Source: Geobacter sp. UBA4074
Lineage (GTDB): Bacteria > Desulfobacterota > Desulfuromonadia > Geobacterales > Pseudopelobacteraceae
Reading direction: 5' to 3'
NCBI GenBank assembly: GCA_002383415.1
Contig: DFYU01000116.1
Location: forward strand, 1-19,423
Length of the DNA: 19,423 nt
The notes below the pieces were generated by a model that saw only the letters and a program-made list of their open reading frames with translations, searched no databases and was not told the DNA's origin. A program made the position numbers and the translations under genes. How positions within the stretch are numbered: position 1 is the first letter of the stretch; every line of letters begins with the position of its first letter. Below, piece by piece: positions 5,831-14,434 of this stretch.

Positions 5831-8800
5831 ATGACGGTATCGAGGCGAGACTTTTTCAAGCTCTCCGGCACCAGTCTGGCTGCGGCGACGTTCGGCTTCA
5901 GCCTGGCGCCGGTAGAGGCCAGGGCAGCGGATCTGCAGATCCGCTACGCCAAGGAAACCACCACCATCTGCCCCTACTGCGCGGTCGGCTGCGGCATGAT
6001 CGTGCATACCCAGCGGGGCGAAATCATCAACGTCGAGGGTGACCCGGATCACCCGATCAATGAAGGGGCGCTCTGCCCCAAAGGCTCCTCGGTCTACCAG
6101 CTGCGCGACAACAAGGCCCGCCTGACCAAGCCACTCTACCGTGCCCCCGGCACCAGCGAATGGCAAGAGGTTTCGTGGGACTGGGCCCTCGACGAGATCG
6201 CCAAAAAGGTTAAAAAAACCCGCGACACCACCTTCGTACCCACCAGCAGCATCAAGGTTAATAACCAGCAGGTCGAGGCCGTTGTCAATCGCACCATGGG
6301 GATCGCCTCCATCGGCAGTGCCGCGCTGGACAATGAAGAGTGCTACCTGTATCAAAAATTCCTCAGGGGGTTAGGTCTGGTGTATATCGAACACCAGGCC
6401 CGCATTTGACACAGCGCAACGGTAGCGGCTCTGGCAGAGTCGTTTGGACGCGGTGCAATGACGAACCACTGGATTGACCTGAAGAATGCCGATGTAATCC
6501 TGATCATGGGTGCCAACCCAGCCGAGAACCACCCGCTCTCCTTCCGCTGGATCATGAAGGCCAAGGATGCCGGGGCCAAGGTGATCTGCGTCGACCCACG
6601 CTTTACCCGCAGCGCGGCAAAGTCCGACCTGTACGCCGCCCTGCGCTCCGGGACCGACATCGCCTTCCTGGGCGGGATGATCAACTACATCATCCAGAAC
6701 AAGGCCTACTTCGAGGAGTACGTCACGCAGTACACCAACGCCAGCTACCTGGTGAACGGCGATTTCAAGATGCCGGGCGAGCTGGCCGGCCTGTTCTCCG
6801 GCTATGACCCCCAGAAGCGCAGCTACGATCCCAAGGCCTGGTCGTTCCAGAAAGGCGCCGATGACAGCGTCAGGAAGGATATGACCCTGCAGGACCCCAA
6901 CTGCGTCTTCCAACTGCTGAAGAAGCATTACTCCCGCTACACCCCGGAGCTGGTGTCACGCATCACCGGCACCCCCAAGGAAAAACTGCTGGAGATCTAC
7001 AAGCTGTACGCCTCCACCGGAGCGCCGGACAAGGCCGGTACCTCCATGTACGCCATGGGCTGGACCCAGCACACCGTGGGCACCCAGAACATCCGCACCA
7101 TGTCGATCATCCAGCTGCTGCTGGGCAACATGGGAGTGGCCGGCGGCGGCGTGAACGCGCTGCGCGGCGAATCAAACGTGCAGGGTTCCACCGACCACGG
7201 GCTGCTGTTCCATATCCTGCCCGGGTACCTGCCGGTCCCGTCGGCCGACCTGAAGGATCTGGCCGCCTACAACGAGAAGTACACCCCCAAGAGCAAGGAC
7301 CCCCAGAGCGCCAACTGGTGGCAGAACCGGCCCAAATATATCGCCAGCTACCTGAAGGCGATCTACGGCGCCAAGGCCACTAAGGAGAACGACTACGGCT
7401 ATGCCTGGCTGCCCAAGCTGGATCCGGGCATGAACTGCTCCTGGCTGATGATCTTCGACAACATGATCAAGGGCAAATTCAAGGGCTTCTTTGCCTGGGG
7501 ACAAAACCCGGCCTGCTCGGGCACCAACTCCAACAAGGTGCGCAACGCCTTGGCCAAGCTGGACTGGATGGTGACGGTCAATATCTTCGACAACGAGACC
7601 GCCTCCTTCTGGAAGGGGCCCGGCATGAATCCGTCTGATGTCAAGACCGAGGTCTTCCTGCTGCCGGCTGCCGCCTCCTTTGAAAAGGAGGGCAGCATCT
7701 CCAACTCAGGCCGCTGGGCCCAGTGGCGCTATGCCGCAGTCAAACCGCTCGGCTCGAGCAAACCGGACGCCGAGATCATTCACGAGCTCTACCAGAAACT
7801 GAAATCACTCTACACCAAAGAGGGCGGGGCCCTGCCCGAGCAGTTGCTGAATCTTACCTGGAACTACGGCTTCAAACATGCCGACGGCAGCATCCACTCC
7901 GTCGATCCGCACCTGGTGGCCAAGGAGATCAACGGCTCCTTCCTGGAGGATGTGCCGGACAAGAAGACGCCACTCAAGCTGATCGGCAAGAAAGGTGAGC
8001 TGGCCGGCGGCTTTGCCCAGCTGCAGGCTGACGGCAGCACCTCCTGCGGCAACTGGATTTACAGCCAGAGCTACAACGAGAAGGGCAACATGATGGCCCG
8101 CCGGGGCAAGAAAGACCCGACCGGCCTGGGGATGTTCCCGGAATGGTCCTGGTGCTGGCCGGTCAACCGTCGTATCCTCTACAACCGCGCCTCCTGCACG
8201 GTGGACGGCAAACCGTTCAACCAGAAAAAGGCGGTGGTCTACTGGAACCCGGCGGCGGTGCAACCCACCGGCGCCCTGGGTGCCTGGGTGGGGGATGTGC
8301 CGGACGGCCCCTGGCCACCGATGTCCAACCAGAAGGACGGCAAGAAACCGTTTATCATGCGGGCCGACGGCGTGGCTGCCATCTTCGGCGCCGGCATGAA
8401 GGAAGGGCCGTTCCCGGAGCATTACGAACCGCTGGAGTGTCCACTGGCTGAAAACCTGCTGTCAAAGCAGATCAACAACCCAACCATCAAGCTGTTCAAG
8501 GACACCGATGTCAAAGAAGACATGGTGGCTTCCTGCGACCCCCGTTTCCCCTATGTGGCCAGCACCTACCGGGTGACTGAACATTGGCAAACCGGGGTCA
8601 TGACCCGTAACACCCCCTGGCTGCTGGAGCTGCAGCCGCGCCTGTTCGTTGAGCTCAGCCCGGAGTTGGCCAAGGAAAAGGGGATCAAGAGCGGCGACAT
8701 GGTTGAGGTCTCCTCAATCCGGGGATCGGTTGAGGCGGTGGCCATGGTGACCCAACGCTTTAAACCGTTCACGATTGGCGACCAGGTGGTCCACGAGGTC

Positions 8801-8938
8801 GGTATGCCCTATTGCTACGGCTGGCACACCCCCAATGTGGGGGATTCGGTCAACCTGCTGACCCCCACCGTCGGGGATGCCAACACCATGATTCCTGAAA
8901 CCAAGGCCTTCATGGTCGGCATCAAGAGAAAGGGGTAA
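5831..8938 (+). CDS. fdnG: Selenocysteine-containing formate dehydrogenase catalytic (alpha) subunit
   Basis: One gene of 1035 residues when TGA 6407-6409 is read as selenocysteine 193; a plain translation splits it in two. It oxidises formate to CO2 at a bis-pterin Mo or W centre. ATG 5831 is set by AAAGGAGG. Residues 1-32 are a Tat signal (SRRDFFKLSG, cleavage near ARA), so it acts outside the cytoplasmic membrane. C47, C50, C54 and C82 bind a [4Fe-4S] cluster. Sec193 sits in the context HQARI-U-HSATVAALAESFGRG, matching Sec196-His197 of E. coli FdnG. The pterin-binding domains follow (MGANPAENHP, LLLGNMGVAGGGVNALRGESNVQGS), and the C-terminal barrel ends near residue 1035 (WHTPNVGDSVNLLTP). 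Three bases separate it from fdnH. It needs selABC elsewhere in the genome. The NAD-linked FdhA family is unlikely given the Tat signal and the neighbouring subunits. Confidence 0.97.
6407..6445 (+). promoter_or_regulatory. Selenocysteine TGA codon and bacterial SECIS hairpin
   Basis: The TGA is followed by CACAGCGCAACGGTAGC, close to the bases after the selenocysteine codon of E. coli fdnG as I recall them. A hairpin GCGGCTCT (6425-6432) / AGAGTCGT (6436-6443) with loop GGC lies within the spacing SelB requires, its loop about 24 bases after the TGA. A register nearer the E. coli one would put GGCTCTG in the loop. The exact fold is uncertain, but recoding itself is well supported because the frame continues with perfect family similarity. 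Confidence 0.8.
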
Positions 8939-8941
8939 GCC

Positions 8942-9748
8942 ATGGCGACGACACCGACACCATTCAATGCCGATAAACGCAAAGGCTTTCTGGTTGATAC
9001 CGCACGTTGTATCGGCTGCCGCTCCTGCCAGGTGGCCTGCAAGCAGTGGAACAAGCTGCAACCGGACAAGACCACCAACAAGGGGACCTTTGAAAATCCC
9101 CGCGACCTGACCCCGGCCCTCTATAACCGGATCCATTTTGTAGAGAGTGCAACCAGCGACGGCGGCATGAGCTGGCAGTTTTTCAACGAACGCTGCATGC
9201 ACTGCGGCGAGGCCGGCTGCATGAAGGTCTGCCCCTCTCCCGGCGCGCTGACCAGAACCAAAGACGGGATCGTGGTCTTTAACAAGGAGAAGTGTATCTC
9301 CTGCAAGTACTGCGTCTCGGCCTGCCCGTTCAACATCCCGCGCTATGACGAGGATGACAAGGTATCCAAGTGTCACCTCTGCATCGACCGGGTTTCAAAC
9401 GGCCTGACGCCGGCCTGCGCCAAGGCCTGCCCCACCGAGGCGCTCAAGTTCGGCAACCGCGACACGCTGATCGCCTCGGCCAAGGCTGCCAACAAAACTC
9501 TCTACGGCGAGAACGATCTGAACGGCCTGGGGGTGGTCTACGCCCTGGAAGGGCCGCCGGACCAGTACGGTCTGCCGAACAAGCCAAGCATTCCATTCTC
9601 GATCTTCCTCTGGAAGGATGTCATCAAGCCGCTGGGGATTCTAGGGTTCTGGGGCAGTATCGGCGCAGTGCTGCTGCACTACGTCACCATCGGCCCCAAG
9701 CAGCTTGAGGAAGAGCAGACCCGCAGGGAGGAGGACCACCATGAATAA
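8942..9748 (+). CDS. fdnH: Formate dehydrogenase iron-sulfur (beta) subunit
   Basis: This 268-residue protein carries electrons from the catalytic subunit to the cytochrome b subunit. Sixteen cysteines fall into four ferredoxin-type sets: CIGCRSCQVAC near residue 23, CMHCGEAGCMKVCP near 86, CISCKYCVSACP near 120 and CHLCIDR with CAKACP around 143-165, enough for four [4Fe-4S] clusters. One membrane helix (roughly residues 225-247, PLGILGFWGSIGAVLLHYV) lies near the C-terminus, as in E. coli FdnH, and anchors it on the periplasmic face. There is no signal peptide of its own, so it would cross the membrane with FdnG by Tat. AAAGGGG just before the fdnG stop is its ribosome binding site. Its end overlaps the fdnI start by eight bases. 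Confidence 0.96.
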   Translation: MATTPTPFNADKRKGFLVDTARCIGCRSCQVACKQWNKLQPDKTTNKGTFENPRDLTPALYNRIHFVESATSDGGMSWQFFNERCMHCGEAGCMKVCPSPGALTRTKDGIVVFNKEKCISCKYCVSACPFNIPRYDEDDKVSKCHLCIDRVSNGLTPACAKACPTEALKFGNRDTLIASAKAANKTLYGENDLNGLGVVYALEGPPDQYGLPNKPSIPFSIFLWKDVIKPLGILGFWGSIGAVLLHYVTIGPKQLEEEQTRREEDHHE

Positions 9749-10361
9749 GAACCGGATCGAACGGTTTACCACCAAGGAACGGGTACTGCACTGGGTGGTC
9801 GCCCTGTCCTTTTTCACCCTGGTACTCTCGGGACTGGGGCTTTTCTCCCAGATGTTCAACGGCTACTTCAACCTGTTCGGCGGCGGCCAGAATGCCATTA
9901 TGGTTCACAAGCTGGCCGCACTGATCTTTTTTGTCACCTCATTGATGATGTTTTTCCACAACCGGACCGAGATCACGACCCTCACCGAGAACGACTGGAG
10001 CTGGATCAGGAAGAAGGGCTGCTACCTGACCAAGGAGGACTGCCAGTTCAACATGGGCAAGTTCAACCCAGGCCAGAAGCTTTTTGCGCTCAGCATCGCC
10101 GTTGCCACCGTGATTCTGGGCATTACCGGCATTTTTATCTGGTTCCCGACCTTCTTTCCGCGTATCGTTGTGCAACTGTCGCTGATGCTGCATGGCCTGA
10201 TGTTTGTCTGCGCCCTGATGTTCACCGTCGTGCACGTCTATCTGGGTTCGGTCGGCAACCCCGGCACACTGGAATCCATGCTGTGGGGTAACGTCACCAG
10301 GACCTGGGCCAAGCATCACCACGCCCGCTGGTACAAGGAAAACTTCGAGAAGAACCGCTGA
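9741..10361 (+). CDS. fdnI: Formate dehydrogenase cytochrome b556 (gamma) subunit
   Basis: This 206-residue membrane protein starts at ATG 9741, inside the end of fdnH, behind GGGAGGAGG. Four membrane helices are visible at about residues 13-35, 52-72, 113-134 and 145-167. H17 (RVLHWVV), H56 (MVHKLAA), H151 (LMLHGLM) and H165 (VVHVYLG) sit where E. coli FdnI has its four heme ligands (18, 57, 155, 169), so two b hemes are expected. It takes electrons from FdnH and reduces membrane quinone. The C-terminus (KHHHARWYKENFEK) is the usual basic tail. A loop between helices 2 and 3 has two cysteines, C94 and C101, of unknown role. It closes the structural operon, with a terminator 31 bases later. 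Confidence 0.95.
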   Translation: MNKNRIERFTTKERVLHWVVALSFFTLVLSGLGLFSQMFNGYFNLFGGGQNAIMVHKLAALIFFVTSLMMFFHNRTEITTLTENDWSWIRKKGCYLTKEDCQFNMGKFNPGQKLFALSIAVATVILGITGIFIWFPTFFPRIVVQLSLMLHGLMFVCALMFTVVHVYLGSVGNPGTLESMLWGNVTRTWAKHHHARWYKENFEKNR

Positions 10362-10391
10362 TGCGCTAATGCCAGGATCAGGCCGAAGCGA

Positions 10392-10419
10392 CCCCCTCCC
10401 CGCACAGGGAGGGGGTTTT
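10392..10419 (+). terminator. Rho-independent terminator after fdnI
   Basis: CCCCCTCCC (10392-10400), a six-base loop and GGGAGGGGG (10407-10415) make a nine-pair G/C-rich stem followed by TTTT. It lies between fdnI and fdhE, so the maturation genes are reached by read-through or by a promoter of their own. The T-run is short, so it may be leaky. Confidence 0.85.
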
Positions 10420-10458
10420 CATTAACACACCCAGATAACCACAGGGATAGGGACACTG

Positions 10459-11298
10459 ATGAACACAACCGAGGCAAAGCTGGCAGCCCTGCGCGCAGCG
10501 CTCACCACAGCGCCAGAATATGCGGAGATCATTCCTTTTTTCATTGCCATTCAGGAGTATCTGCAAGGCCGTGAGCTGGAAACCGGCATCACGGCCACTG
10601 TGGCCGCCTCCCCCAAAGAGCGTAACCAGTCGGGCTTGCCGCTGCTGTCGCCTACGGAACTGCAGGTGGACCGCCAGCAGGCGCGCCAGTTCCTGGCCGG
10701 CCTGGTAGCGGTGATCAAGGCCAACAGCCGTGAACCTGTGGATGGCATGGACAAGCTGGCCGCCGCGCTGGCCGCTGACCAGCTTGACCCTGCTCCGCTG
10801 TTCAGGGCCATCCTGGAGCGACAACGGCCACCGCTGGACGAAGCTGCTGCCAGGCTGGAAGTGCCGTCGCCGCTGATCGAATTTCTGTGCGAGATACCGC
10901 TGCGCACCATGCTGGAACTATTCGCAAAACCATTCGGAGCGGGCGATGTTGACGGCTGGCAGGAAGGATTCTGCCCGATCTGCGGTTCGCGGGCAGGTAT
11001 GGCCGAATTGGCCGGTGACGAAGGCAAACGTTACCTCGCCTGTTCAGCCTGTAGTTTCAAGTGGCCGTTCAGCCGTCTACAATGCCCCTACTGCGGCTGC
11101 GAAGAGCCGGACAAGCTCTCCTACTTCACCGTTGATGACGGCCCGGTGCGAGTCGACACCTGCAAGGGCTGCAGCCGCTACATAAAGACCCGCGACTCAC
11201 GCAAGGGTGACGCCGCTGTGCCCTTGGAGGTGAGTGACGCCCTGACCATGCACCTCGATCTGATGGCGTCGCGCGAAGGATTTGAACGTGGAAAATAG
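10459..11298 (+). CDS. fdhE: Formate dehydrogenase accessory protein FdhE
   Basis: This 279-residue cytoplasmic protein is needed for active Tat-exported formate dehydrogenase in E. coli, where it binds the catalytic subunit. The N-terminal half is helical and poorly conserved. The C-terminal half has the rubredoxin-like cysteine pairs typical of the family: FCPICGSRAGM (about residue 172), YLACSACSFKWPFSRLQCPYCG (about 193-215) and DTCKGCSRYIKT (about 233). They could bind metal. The start is ATG 10459 behind AGGGATAGGGA. It follows the fdnI terminator by about 40 bases and overlaps fdhD, so fdhE and fdhD are translated together. The short stretch after the terminator (10420-10458) shows no obvious promoter. 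Confidence 0.94.
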   Translation: MNTTEAKLAALRAALTTAPEYAEIIPFFIAIQEYLQGRELETGITATVAASPKERNQSGLPLLSPTELQVDRQQARQFLAGLVAVIKANSREPVDGMDKLAAALAADQLDPAPLFRAILERQRPPLDEAAARLEVPSPLIEFLCEIPLRTMLELFAKPFGAGDVDGWQEGFCPICGSRAGMAELAGDEGKRYLACSACSFKWPFSRLQCPYCGCEEPDKLSYFTVDDGPVRVDTCKGCSRYIKTRDSRKGDAAVPLEVSDALTMHLDLMASREGFERGK

Positions 11299-12061
11299 GA
11301 AACCGGTCATCCACCGTTACCAAAACGGCAAGTTGACCCTGGAACTGGGCGAAACGGTGCAGGAGTTTGCGCTGTTGTTACAGGTGAATGGCCGCCAGAT
11401 CGCCACACTGGTCTCCTCGCCCCACGACCTGCGCCAACTGGTGGTTGGGTTCCTGCGGTTGCAGGGATTCGTGCAATCAATCGCCGATTTCGACCTGTTG
11501 GCGATCTGTGACGATTTCGGTGTCGCCAATGTCCGCATCAAGGGTGAGCTGCCTGACCAACTCAGGCCGGTGCTGACCTCCGGCTGCGGCACCGGCATCA
11601 CCTTTACCCTGCCCGAGGCGCCGACCGGCATGATCTGCCCAGCTGGCCAGCCAACTGAGGCGGCAACCATCTTCAGCTTGATGGATCAGCTGAACCAGCT
11701 GACCGAACGGTACAGTACCCACGGCGGTATCCACTCGGCCGCTGCCGGTGACGAGCAGGGGCTGCTGCTGCATTGCGAAGATATCGGGCGTCATAACACC
11801 GTCGACCGGATCGCCGGTGAGGCTCTGCTGAGAGGTATCGACCTGAGCGGCAAGCTGCTGATGACCTCGGGGCGCATATCGTCAGAGATGGCTGCCAAGG
11901 CAGCACAGCTGGGGGTTCGACTGCTGGCGTCACGCACCTCCCCCACCGACATGGCGGCCACCATCTGTCAGCAGGCCGGCATCACCCTGGTGGGCTATGT
12001 CAGGGGAGGATCGTTCAAGGTCTACAGCCGACCCGAGGGGATCATCACCCCGATTGGTTGA
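11288..12061 (+). CDS. fdhD: Formate dehydrogenase sulfurtransferase / accessory protein FdhD
   Basis: This 257-residue cytoplasmic protein passes sulfur from the desulfurase IscS to the bis-pterin cofactor so that formate dehydrogenase becomes active. Family landmarks are the ST-like segment SSPHDLRQLVVGFLRLQG, the loop TSGCGTGITF around C100, CEDIGRHNTVDRIAGEALL, LLMTSGRISSEMAAKAAQLG and GYVRGGSFKVY. GTG 11288 is preferred to TTG 11282 because GAAGGA ends at 11280, giving seven bases to GTG but one to TTG. It overlaps the end of fdhE by 11 bases. The mobile loop has one cysteine (CGTG) instead of the CxxC pair of E. coli FdhD. Its stop is three bases from the convergent tupC stop. Confidence 0.94.
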   Translation: MENRKPVIHRYQNGKLTLELGETVQEFALLLQVNGRQIATLVSSPHDLRQLVVGFLRLQGFVQSIADFDLLAICDDFGVANVRIKGELPDQLRPVLTSGCGTGITFTLPEAPTGMICPAGQPTEAATIFSLMDQLNQLTERYSTHGGIHSAAAGDEQGLLLHCEDIGRHNTVDRIAGEALLRGIDLSGKLLMTSGRISSEMAAKAAQLGVRLLASRTSPTDMAATICQQAGITLVGYVRGGSFKVYSRPEGIITPIG

Positions 12062-12064
12062 CCA

Positions 12065-12793
12065 TTACAGGCCAAAAAACGCCGCAACATAGGGATTGGC
12101 GGGCTGCCGGGCTATCTCATCCGGACTGCCGGCCTGGATGACCCTACCCTCTTCCAGCACAAGCACCCAATCAGCAAGCCGGTACACCTCTTCCCGGTCA
12201 TGGCTGGCAATGACCGCCGCACCGCCGGCCGCATGCAGGCTCACACCAAAATCCTCAATCAACGTCTTGCGCGCCAAGGGGTCCAGCGAGGAAAACGGCT
12301 CGTCCAACAGGATCACCTCCGGCTGGGCAGCAAAGGCCCGTGCCAGACTGGTGCGTTGCCCCTCGCCGCCCGACAGTTTGCGGGCCGATCGCTTGGCCAG
12401 ATGGGCGATCTTGAAACGTTCCATACTGGCAGCGACCCGTTGCTGCAACTCCGCCTTTGCCATACCACGCAGTTTAAGCCCTGCGGCCACATTGTCCTCC
12501 ACCGTCAGATCGAACAGCAGCGGTTCCTGAAAGACCATAGCCAGCTTTCTGCGATACTCAACTGCAGCCCGGCCTTCAGGCACCGGCACACCACGGTAGC
12601 ACAGCTCACCGCTCACGCTGTCCAGCAGCCGGGCGAGGGCCAGCAGCAGGCTGGTCTTGCCTGAGCCATTGGGACCGATCAAGGCCACGGTCTTGTTTTC
12701 ATGCAGCACGAAGGACGGCATCTGCAGCACCTCGCTGCCTCCGCGCCTGACAGCCAGGTTCCGCATCTCCAGTAATGGTACGTTGCCGGTCAT
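12065..12793 (-). CDS. tupC: Tungstate ABC transporter ATP-binding protein
   Basis: This 242-residue ATPase powers the TupABC importer at the inner face of the membrane. It has Walker A GPNGSGKTSLLLAL (about residue 39), a Q-loop in MVFQEPLLF, the ABC signature LSGGEGQRTSLARA (about 141; LSGGE rather than LSGGQ), Walker B VILLDEPFSSLDP (about 160) and a switch histidine in VIASHDREE. It lacks the C-terminal molybdate-binding (TOBE) domain of ModC, which agrees with a Tup-type system. It starts in ATGA overlap with the tupB stop and ends three bases from the convergent fdhD stop, with no clear terminator between the two. Confidence 0.93.
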   Translation of the reverse strand: MTGNVPLLEMRNLAVRRGGSEVLQMPSFVLHENKTVALIGPNGSGKTSLLLALARLLDSVSGELCYRGVPVPEGRAAVEYRRKLAMVFQEPLLFDLTVEDNVAAGLKLRGMAKAELQQRVAASMERFKIAHLAKRSARKLSGGEGQRTSLARAFAAQPEVILLDEPFSSLDPLARKTLIEDFGVSLHAAGGAAVIASHDREEVYRLADWVLVLEEGRVIQAGSPDEIARQPANPYVAAFFGL

Positions 12794-13488
12794 CGCGGAC
12801 GCTCCCGTTGCTGGATCACGGTCAGCAGATAATTGACCCCGAAGGCCAGCCCCAGCAGGACCAACGACAGGGCGATCGCCACCTCAAAGTTGCCCTTGCC
12901 GGTCTCCATCACCGTTGCGGTGGTCAGCACCCGCGTCTGCCCCTTGATGTTACCCCCCACCATCATTGAGGCCCCCACCTCGGAGATCACCCCGCCGAAA
13001 CCGGCCATCACCGCTGCTAGCAGCGGCAGCCGCGCCTCACGGACCAATAACCAGACCATCTGCCGACGGGTGGCGCCCAAGGCCAGAATCTGCAGCTTCA
13101 GATTGGCAGGCAGGTTTTGAATCGAGGCGATGGTGATGCCGGTGACAATCGGCGTGGCAATCACGGCCTGGGCCAGCACCATGGCCGCTGGCGTGTAGAG
13201 GATCTCCAGAAAGCCGATCGGGCCATTGCGCCAGAGGAAGATGGTAATGAACAGGCCCACCACCACGGGTGGCAAGCCCATGCCGGTATTTACCATGCTG
13301 ATGATCAGCCGCCGCCCCGGAAAATCAGACAGCGCCAAAAGCGTGCCGGTCGGCAAGCCAAGCGCCAGACTGATCAGGGTTGCGCTACAGGAGACCTTGA
13401 GTGAAAGCAGGGTGATCGACAACACTTCGCTGTCCAGGGCCAGCACCAATGCCAGCGCCTGACGTACACCCTCAACAATCAGTTCCAT
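12790..13488 (-). CDS. tupB: Tungstate ABC transporter permease
   Basis: This 232-residue inner-membrane protein has five or six hydrophobic helices. The cytoplasmic EAA loop that touches the ATPase reads LALGATRRQMVWLLVREARL. The conserved TupB stretch SEVGASMMVGGNIKGQTRVL follows, and ATVMETGKGNFEVAIALSL leads into the last helix. It forms the channel for oxyanion import. The start codon shares one base with the tupA stop (TGATG), and the stop overlaps tupC by four bases, so A, B and C are coupled. Confidence 0.93.
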   Translation of the reverse strand: MELIVEGVRQALALVLALDSEVLSITLLSLKVSCSATLISLALGLPTGTLLALSDFPGRRLIISMVNTGMGLPPVVVGLFITIFLWRNGPIGFLEILYTPAAMVLAQAVIATPIVTGITIASIQNLPANLKLQILALGATRRQMVWLLVREARLPLLAAVMAGFGGVISEVGASMMVGGNIKGQTRVLTTATVMETGKGNFEVAIALSLVLLGLAFGVNYLLTVIQQRERPR

Positions 13489-14339
13489 CAGAGCCCCAAT
13501 GATTCAGGCGTTTTGCCTGCATCCGGAAAAAACAGTGCTGAACCGTACCTGCTGACACCGAAGCTGCCGATCAGCTGCTGCGCTTGTTTCGAGACCATGA
13601 AATCGGCAAAGGCCTTGCCGCCGGCACGGTTTACCTTGGGCCATTTGACGCTGTTCAGCTCCAGCACATGGTAGATGTTGAGCAGTTTGCCGTCACCCTC
13701 GCTCAGGATATCCAGGCCCAGGTTCTTTCTAAGCGCCAGGTAGGTGGCCCGGTCGGTCAGGGTGTAGCCCTTCTTTTCTGCTGCCACGCTCAGGGTCTGG
13801 CCCATGCCCAGGCCGGTCTGTTGGTACCACTGCTGCCCCTCTGGATTAAGGCCGGCTGCCTTCCACAGGCCTAGCTCCTTGGCGTGGGTACCTGAGTTAT
13901 CGCCGCGGGAAGCGAATAATGAACCGCTGCGGGCGATACGACTGATGGCCTCGATGGCGCTGGTACCTTTGATCTTGGCCGGGTCAGCGGCCGGACCGAC
14001 AATCACGAAATCATTGTGCATCACCAGACGACGGGTGGCGCCAAAGCCAGCTGCCATGAACTTCTGTTCGGCAGCCGGGGAATGCACCAGCAACACATCG
14101 GCCTCTCCCCGTTCTCCCATCTTCATCGCCTGGCCAGAACCGACCGAGATCGTCTTGACCTGGTAGCCCGTCTGCTTCTCAAAGACCGGAATCAGCAGAT
14201 CCAGCAGGCCCGAATCCTGGGTGCTGGTCGTGGTGGCCAGAATAACGGACTTGGAGCCTGCCGCCTCGGCGAAGACCGCTCCACCACCTATCGACATCAC
14301 CAGCAGCACTACCGCGATCAACATACGTACGATCAGCAT
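13488..14339 (-). CDS. tupA: Tungstate ABC transporter substrate-binding protein
   Basis: This 283-residue protein has a signal peptide (residues 1-26, ending near VFAEAAG) and then the TupA opening ATTTSTQDSGLLDLLIP, in which the TTS and later residues bind the oxyanion. Further landmarks are SVGSGQAMKMGERGEADVLLVHSP, MHNDFVIVGP and SRGDNSGTHAKE. TupA proteins bind tungstate far more tightly than molybdate; the close relative WtpA/ModA is different in sequence. It acts in the periplasm, delivering the anion to TupBC. AGGAGGG seven bases before ATG 14339 is the ribosome binding site. The first gene of tupABC, it lies behind the riboswitch and terminator at 14369-14533. Confidence 0.94.
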   Translation of the reverse strand: MLIVRMLIAVVLLVMSIGGGAVFAEAAGSKSVILATTTSTQDSGLLDLLIPVFEKQTGYQVKTISVGSGQAMKMGERGEADVLLVHSPAAEQKFMAAGFGATRRLVMHNDFVIVGPAADPAKIKGTSAIEAISRIARSGSLFASRGDNSGTHAKELGLWKAAGLNPEGQQWYQQTGLGMGQTLSVAAEKKGYTLTDRATYLALRKNLGLDILSEGDGKLLNIYHVLELNSVKWPKVNRAGGKAFADFMVSKQAQQLIGSFGVSRYGSALFFPDAGKTPESLGL

Positions 14340-14368
14340 GGTTCATCCCTCCTGTTTGGTTGTAGTAC

Positions 14369-14404
14369 AAAAAAAGGCCGCTTTTCATAAAGAAAGGGGG
14401 CCTT
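14369..14404 (-). terminator. Rho-independent terminator in the tupA leader
   Basis: On the minus strand AAGGCC (14399-14404) pairs with GGCCTT (14374-14379), with an inner CTTTC/GAAAAG stem, followed by seven T (14369-14375). It lies between the riboswitch and tupA and is therefore the likely regulated output. It could also end transcripts coming from hslO. Confidence 0.85.
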
Positions 14405-14434
14405 AGGACACCGGGTAACCGGGTCACTGATGCG

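Noticed and set aside
6352..6412. fdnG as a pseudogene broken by a nonsense mutation.
   Set aside because: The TGA falls exactly at the known selenocysteine position, followed by His, with recoding-signal-like bases and intact maturation genes beside it.
6458..8938. A separate 826-residue formate dehydrogenase gene starting at ATG 6458.
   Set aside because: The frame runs back without a break to the TGA at 6407, the residues between match the family, no ribosome binding site precedes 6458, and the N-terminal part with Tat signal and cluster cysteines is in the same frame.
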